NCBI GenBank assembly: GCA_029465975.1
Contig: CM055759.1
Location: forward strand, 11,262,744 to 11,326,743
DNA: 64,000 bases
Direction of reading: 5' to 3'
From: Dallia pectoralis
Lineage: Eukaryota > Chordata > Actinopteri > Esociformes > Umbridae
Shown here: one piece after another, positions 58,207 to 64,000 of the stretch
Numbering within the stretch: position 1 is the stretch's first letter
Layout of the letters: every line of letters begins with the position of its first letter
Made by a program: the position numbers and the translations under genes
The notes under the pieces: model-generated
Told to the model about the DNA's origin: nothing
The model's input: only the letters and a program-made list of their open reading frames with translations
The model's database searches: none

Positions 58207-60390
58207 AGACTAAATCTGCTGCAGATCTGATAAATGTGTGCACATGCTCACTGACTCCCGTCCCACCATATCTGTACACGGCCACAATCATTATACTAAA
58301 ACAATACTTGCTCAGAAATCATATGATAAAACTCATCTAGGAATTGTATATTACTGCAGATTTGCTTGCTCCAATTCCCCCTGAATGTGTGTCTGTGTGC
58401 ACAAAGTGTTTTTCCAGAAGCAACGCAGACAAATCTGCTCATGAAAGTTAAGCAAACTATTACCTTCCAGTCATCATCCAGCTAACACAGAAGCATCAGT
58501 GCATGTTCCACATCACCAGACGCCAGACTTAACAGACCCTGTTTATTGCTCAGCCAGGCCCAATTCTATCTCTGTGTCTCACAGACTAGTTTATGAGGAA
58601 AGGCTCTTCAGTAATCTGAATGATGCATGTCTTCCTTTCTGTTTCGTCAAGAGCCCGGTGGAAAGGTCCATTAGGGAAAACCCAACTTAGTTGTCACAGG
58701 GGTTGATCCTTATTACTTAAAATCCGGTCGGCGCTATGCAACTATTTTGAAATAAATATGTTTCCTCTATAGTGGAGGCCATTTATATAATCAAATTTAC
58801 GTTGGGATCACAAAACATGTTAACAAACTCAATATTGGAAGTTCCTGTTGCATTCTTTTATTTACTTAAGAGTCACAGATGATTGTAACAGACCTTCCTG
58901 TTCTGAAATTCTCTTCCCGTACTTTCAGTTCAACAACAACAACAACGTTTCTGTTTGTCGATTAAAAATCAGAATGACACTTTGTTTACACACACAAGGA
59001 ATATGTTCTGACACATAGCTGCAGCATTTAGGACACACATTTTTCAACGTACATCACCCCAGTCCCATCCAATGCTAGATTTAAGCCTGCAGACATCAGA
59101 TACACATTTCTCCATTATCCACGTTTATGATATCCATTCTCACTTTGGAAAAGCACATTGCTTTGCATTAGGGAATAAAAAAGCGACCATGACGGTGTCA
59201 GTACTAGAGTGGTAATGTAGCCAGTACACTAGGGGTTAACACTCCCTCTGTCACCCTCAGTCGACCAGGACTTCAGAGGCCAGGTTGACAGATGCAGGGT
59301 GCTATAATGGTGGCACACGAGGTCGGGAACTTGACTTGATGTGACTTTGCTGTCTTTCATCACTTTGATGGGAGGAGAGATGGCCTGCATTAAAGTACAG
59401 GGTACCCACATCAGAATCACAATCAGGTTTATTCGCATGTCTGCTTAGACATACAAGGAATTTGTTCTGACCGATAGCTGCAGCATTTAGGACACACATT
59501 TTTAAAACGTACATGAACAGTGCAAACAGAGCAAAGAACCCACAACACCAACAGTTCGACCAGAGACCATGACTAGTGGCATCAGGTATTCATAAATATA
59601 GTATGTGTCATATATATACGATTAGTGCATAGGAGCAATGGCTAGATGAGTGAGCAGATTTCAAAATGTGCCTAGAGCAGAATGTAGAGCAATATGTAAT
59701 TGTATATACAGTTGTGCAAATAATGTGCAGTTATAGTACAGTACATACAGTACCTGCATCTAACTGCCACTACAGTTTAAATGGGGATTTTCTTTCCTTG
59801 TAAGGCCGGACTGGGAAAAACAACTATAAAAATGATACTTTCAATTTGCTCTTCCAATGCTGTGAATCTTTAGAAGAATTTCCAAACATCACCTAATAAA
59901 GCTAATTAGTGTCTCCACAGTGCACGGCCAATTGTTGTTTATATCCTTGAAACTTTATCTAAAGTCCACATAATCCGTACAGTCGCTGGCCAACTCGCTC
60001 TGCATCTGCCAGGCGTGGCTACAGTACAATGCATGTTGAATCAGACACTCTATCTTATTTTCATCATCCTATATTGATACAGGCAACAGGAACGTTGCTG
60101 AACAAAAATGAATAAAAGCTGTAGTGTAATTGCAGAGTAGTTTCTCTTTCAAATTATAGACTTAATATCAAATGCTCTAAACAGAAAAGATAACGACCTT
60201 AAGAAAATGTGTTCATTCATTAGTATTAATTGAACACTGAAATTTTCCTGTTGCTGCGTGATTATCTTTGTGTTATTGTAACGCTGTAGGCAGGAAGCAG
60301 AACACAGGAATTATGGAAGACAAAAACAGAAAATAGCCAGGAAAACAAAAACTAGTTTAGAGAGCCAGAGTCAAATATTGACCGACAACA
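58207..60390. other. gene-free stretch with LINE 3' fragments
   Basis: Two related blocks, 58976-59050 and 59415-59580, share caaggaatatgttctgacac / catttaggacacacattttt and resemble the LINE 3' region at 245-360, suggesting LINE tails on the minus strand. No gene is supported. The minus ORFs at 59229-59514 fall inside these repeats. Confidence 0.5.
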
Positions 60391-61842
60391 TACAGTGGAA
60401 ATGAAAAGTCTAGCCAGTTTTATGTGAAAAAATGAAACAAAAATGAATCAAGTCAGAACTTTTTCCACCTTTAATTTGACCTATAACATGAACAATTCAA
60501 TTGAAAAACAAACTGTAATACTTTGTTGAGCACTTTTTGATTTTATTACAGCACGCAGTCTTTTTGGGTAGGAGTCTATCAGCATGGCACATTTTGACTC
60601 GGCAATATTTGCCCACTCTTCTTTTCGAAGCCCTACAAATCTGTCAGATCTCCCAACATATGTTTAGTTGGATTCAGGTCTGGGCTCTGGCTGGGCCATT
60701 CCAAAACGTAATCTTCTTCTGGTGAAGCCATGCTTTTGTGGATTTGGATGTGCTTTGGGTCAATGTCATGCTGAAAGGTGCACTTCCTCTTCATCTTCAA
60801 CTTTATAATAAAAGCCTGAAGGTTTTGTGCCAAAATCGCATGGTATTTGAAACTGTTCATAATTCCCTCCACACTGTCTACGGCCCCAGTTCCAGCTGAA
60901 GAACAACAGCCCCAAAGCATGATGCTGCCACCACCATGCTTCACTGTGGGTATGGTGTTCGTTGGGTGGTGTGCAGTTTTGTTTTTGTGCCAAATATACC
61001 TTATGTTAAGGCCAAAAAGCTCGACCTTGGTTTCATCAGACCATAAAACATTTGTCCACATGCTTTTGTGAGACTTGGTTTGTTTTTACAAACTTCTACC
61101 GGGCTTGGATTTCTTTGAAAAGGCTTCCATCTTGCCACCCTACCCCATAGCCTATACATATGAAGCCTCCCTGACCAGTTTCATGTTTGTCTTTTCATCA
61201 ACTTTGGAGGGATTCAAAGCTCAATATCACATTGTTATGGTGGGGCATTGACTGTAGATTCATGGACAATACAATACATTTTGTAGGGACGTCCAGTTCT
61301 TGGTAATGTCTCTGTTGTGCCATATTTTCGCCACTTGATGATGACTGTCTTCACTGTGCTCCATGGTATCTAATGTTTTGGAAATAATTTTTGTACCCTT
61401 CTCCTGACTGATATCTTTCAACAATGAGATCCCTCTGATGCTTCGGAAGCTCTCTGCGGACCATGGCTTTTGCTCTGAGATGCAGCTAAGAAAATGTCAG
61501 GAAAATCCTACCGGAACAGCTGACCTTTATTTGTGATTAATCAGAGTCACTTTAAATGATGGCAGGTGTGTAATGACTTCTTTTTTTACATGAGTTTGAA
61601 TGTGATTAATTAATTCTGAACACAGCCCCAGTTATAAGAGGATGTGCACACTCATGCAACCAGGTTATTGTATATATACACACACACACACAAATTCTTT
61701 CCCAATTCAATTTTATTGTTCACGTTATATGTCACATTAAAGGTGAAAAAGGTTCTGACATGATTTGTCTTTCACTAATTTGTTCACCTCACGAAAAACT
61801 AGCATTTTAACAGGGGTGTGTAGACTTTTTATATCCACTGTA
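60391..61842 (-). mobile_element. complete but inactive Tc1-like transposon
   Basis: Ends tacagtggaaatgaaaagtc and (right, reversed) tacagtggatataaaaagtc are long inverted repeats with TA borders. Similarity continues inside for over 100 bp (cagaactttttccacc / cagaacctttttcacc). A minus-strand transposase lies between. Length 1.45 kb is typical of Tc1 elements. Two other fragments of the same family are at 106-245 and 28841-34190. Confidence 0.85.
60633..61061 (-). pseudogene. Tc1 transposase, C-terminal half, mutated
   Basis: The 142-codon minus frame contains NVLWSDETKVELFG (first catalytic Asp), HGGGSIMLWGCCSSAGTGAV, TFQHDIDPKH (second Asp) and WPSQSPDLNPTKH. In active Tc1 transposases the last block reads NPIEN with the catalytic Glu or Asp; here Lys stands at that place, so the DDE triad is lost. 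The DNA-binding N-terminal half, expected at about 61062-61480 on the minus strand, is broken by frameshifts. Confidence 0.85.
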
Positions 61843-63627
61843 CATGAGATGGGACAGTAATGAGAAACAAAGCTGAGGTCAATGACAACAAACAGGTGTC
61901 CATGATCCAATTGGACTAGAGAGATGATGGCAGGCAAGCCAGGCCAGTTCTATGAATCTTGTTTAAATTAAGATATAATATCAGCATGTGTAGGTTTATA
62001 GTCATAACTGGGAAACTCATTTCTCATGAGAATTGGTAGTGAATGTTTTGATGCCAACAAGTGATGGCAACAAGCAATCCAATTAAAATACAACGGCTTC
62101 TGTCATGTAGCATGAAGCACTGAATATCCAAACTATATTGTGGACCATGAAAGGTTATTTTAGTCAATCTTTACACAGAAACCGCCAACTTACTACAACT
62201 ATCATAAAAGGATGGCCTATACATATAAAAGTATTAGCCATATTTTATATGTATAGACCATTTGTTGACTCTGTCATTATAGCTTGTAATAAAAACGTCA
62301 AGTAAATATATTACAGTCAAGATTTTTTTAAATACAATTATTTTGCTAAAGATAAGCAATGCAGAATGTTACGAGAATGAATATCCAGAAATCAATGCCT
62401 TTACAAATTTTCCCTGCGTCCTGTTTAAAAAGCTTTATATATATACAGTATTAGAATAAAGTACAATGAGAAATTACTGTAAAAACAATCAATTTACACA
62501 CCAATGCCAAAATATTATGACCACTCATAGATGAAGGAAACAGTGTTGATCATGTCATTACAAGATGAAATGGATCCAGTTCGGTTATGTTTGGTCTTGT
62601 CCTGACCTGCCCTCTCCTGGTCTTTTGTTGACTCACATGCCCATATTTGGTATTTTCTTTCTGTCTTCCCTCAGTAAATCAGTTCAACAATGATCACCTG
62701 TGTTTCCACCTCACCTGAGTATTTCTCTTCTACTTTGAGATACTCCACCAACATCGAACTCTTCTTCCCTTACCCCTATTTGGTCAGTTTCTAAAAATAG
62801 CCTCCAAACTAACCTTGTTTATGCATGAATAAGAATTGGTTGTTGAATTAAGAAATGTGTGGAGATGTATTATGACACATTCAAGGGTATAGTTCAGACA
62901 ACATTTTTACTGAACTAAGTTTTACGTTTTTAGTTATGTTTTTTTTCTCTTGCAAAATGTGCTGAGAGTCGCCAATGTGTGCGGAAGCATCGACCATGTC
63001 ACGACTCGTCGGGTGTAGTGTGGATGAAGCCATGTGCAGGAGCCAAGGTAATCCGTTTGGGTCAGGTTTATTAATGACAAAACATAAAACAAACCGTAAA
63101 CGGCGACAAAAACACGTACTGGTCGAATGAAAGGAAAATGCGCATATAGCGACTTAAAACAAGCACCTACAAACAACAATTCAAACGTGTTACAAAAACA
63201 CTCACCTCTACAAACAATGTGACATAGAACAATGCGAAGCAATGAGTGCACTGCTCGCGACCCTCTTATATCCCATTGATTAAAAGTGCAAACAGCCGTG
63301 AGACAAACGTAAACACGGAAGTGAAACAAGGAAGTGCATCACCGAAATGTAAGTGTAGCAACGCCACCACACCAATCGTGACAGACCAATGACTAACTGT
63401 TTTGCAAGCAAAGAATTCTGTTGTGCTCATTAGGTTATAATGGAGATCTACTTGACCTATGTTTCATTAAAAGTATTTTAGCAATTGGGAAAACAAATTG
63501 ATTTCTGTAAGACCATTTTAATCCCAATAAAACGTGTTTCAGCACATTGATATAACACAAAATTGAAAGGTTTTTCAATGTCATAGTCTTTATGATTTTG
63601 TGCAGACAATTTATTCAATAGGCCTAC
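61843..63627. other. gene-free stretch
   Basis: No supported gene. Block 62995-63385 (gtcacgactcgtcggg ... caatcgtgacaga) looks like a dispersed repeat with inverted gtcacga / tcgtgac edges, including ggtttattaatgacaaaaca. The ORF at 62934-63329 on the minus strand runs through it and is not trusted. Confidence 0.45.
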
Positions 63628-63873
63628 TTAAACTCCAAGGAAGGCGTTGACGAGGGAGCGAAACAGATACTCAACAAGCTCTCTCTGACATGCGGAGCAG
63701 AGGAGAGCTGCATATTTTCTCTGCACTATGTATGAAAAAAGGTCCACATAAATCCAAATCATTATTTTTAGTATCGTGATTCTTTCGCTCATCTCCTCTG
63801 GCAATAAACCAATACGCAATATGGTGGAACCTATCCAGTAAGCTGTCAAGGATTCCCAAGGAAAATGCGACAT
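63628..63873 (-). CDS. unassigned ORF at right edge
   Basis: An 81-codon minus frame starts MSHFPWESLTAYWIGST and ends LVEYLFRSLVNAFLGV. A second overlapping frame (63671-63859) is open too, which weakens the case. I recognise no family. Upstream sequence is GC-richer than the surroundings and could hold a 5' exon continuing beyond the window. It is kept only as a candidate. Confidence 0.15.
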   Translation of the reverse strand: MSHFPWESLTAYWIGSTILRIGLLPEEMSERITILKIMIWIYVDLFSYIVQRKYAALLCSACQRELVEYLFRSLVNAFLGV

Positions 63874-64000
63874 ATCCAGCGTAAAAAGTAAGCAGATGAT
63901 TCCACCCTACACAAATAGTTTCAGCTCACACTCGCTGGAAAAGGAAGTAAGCTTCAGCAGCTGAGATCTCAGGACCTGCAGAAGCAGATGGGAGCTGCGC

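Noticed and set aside
62934..63329. 131-codon minus-strand ORF as a membrane protein
   Set aside because: It crosses a dispersed repeat-like block with inverted edges; no recognisable domain.

Overview
The window looks like nuclear DNA from a teleost fish. It has AT-rich intergenic sequence, long CA/GT and GA microsatellites, decayed Tc1/mariner, hAT and Harbinger-like DNA transposons, L2/CR1-type LINE pieces and a Ngaro-type tyrosine-recombinase retrotransposon. I see no operons, rRNA, tRNA or CRISPR array. The species cannot be fixed from the sequence alone.

Only one host protein-coding gene is convincing: a single-exon TMEM238-like two-pass membrane protein on the minus strand (9339-9818, possible N-terminal extension to 9884). 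Its upstream side is a 13-unit minisatellite (about 9890-10567) in which nearly every unit carries a cAMP-response-element octamer or a one-base variant. Two much weaker coding candidates are noted, a possible terminal exon at 48233-48366 and an ORF at the right edge. Nearly every other long open frame is a product of tandem repeats.

Layout: 1-1320 Tc1 and LINE fragments; 1816-2352 a 20-bp minisatellite; 2353-9338 gene-free with transposon relics; 9339-10567 TMEM238-like gene and CRE array; 13602-14616 two minisatellites (29 bp and 21 bp); 17396-18180 GA-rich DNA and a 60-bp minisatellite; 22112-24583 a 54-bp minisatellite of about 46 copies, each holding a near-consensus CTCF motif and inverted-repeat arms; 25645-27527 a hAT element; 28841-34190 a Tc1 element split by a Ngaro retrotransposon with A1-B1-A2-B2 split direct repeats; 35380-35680 a 28-bp minisatellite; 40250-44360 a 39-bp minisatellite split by a hAT element that itself holds a second element; 44672-44921 a long CA tract; 45070-46760 a 20-bp higher-order minisatellite split by a ZBED/Ac-type hAT; 48890-50290 another 54-bp minisatellite; 52575-54264 a three-level nest (Tc1-like, Harbinger-like, hAT MITE); 57420-58206 a very homogeneous 34-bp minisatellite; 60391-61842 a full-length but dead Tc1 element.

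The standout feature is tandem-repeat density: roughly a sixth of the window is minisatellite, and two arrays multiply recognisable transcription-factor motifs (CTCF-like and CRE-like). The most interesting candidate system is the 2.5-kb CTCF-motif array, which by sequence could act as a boundary or insulator element. All functional statements about it are inference.
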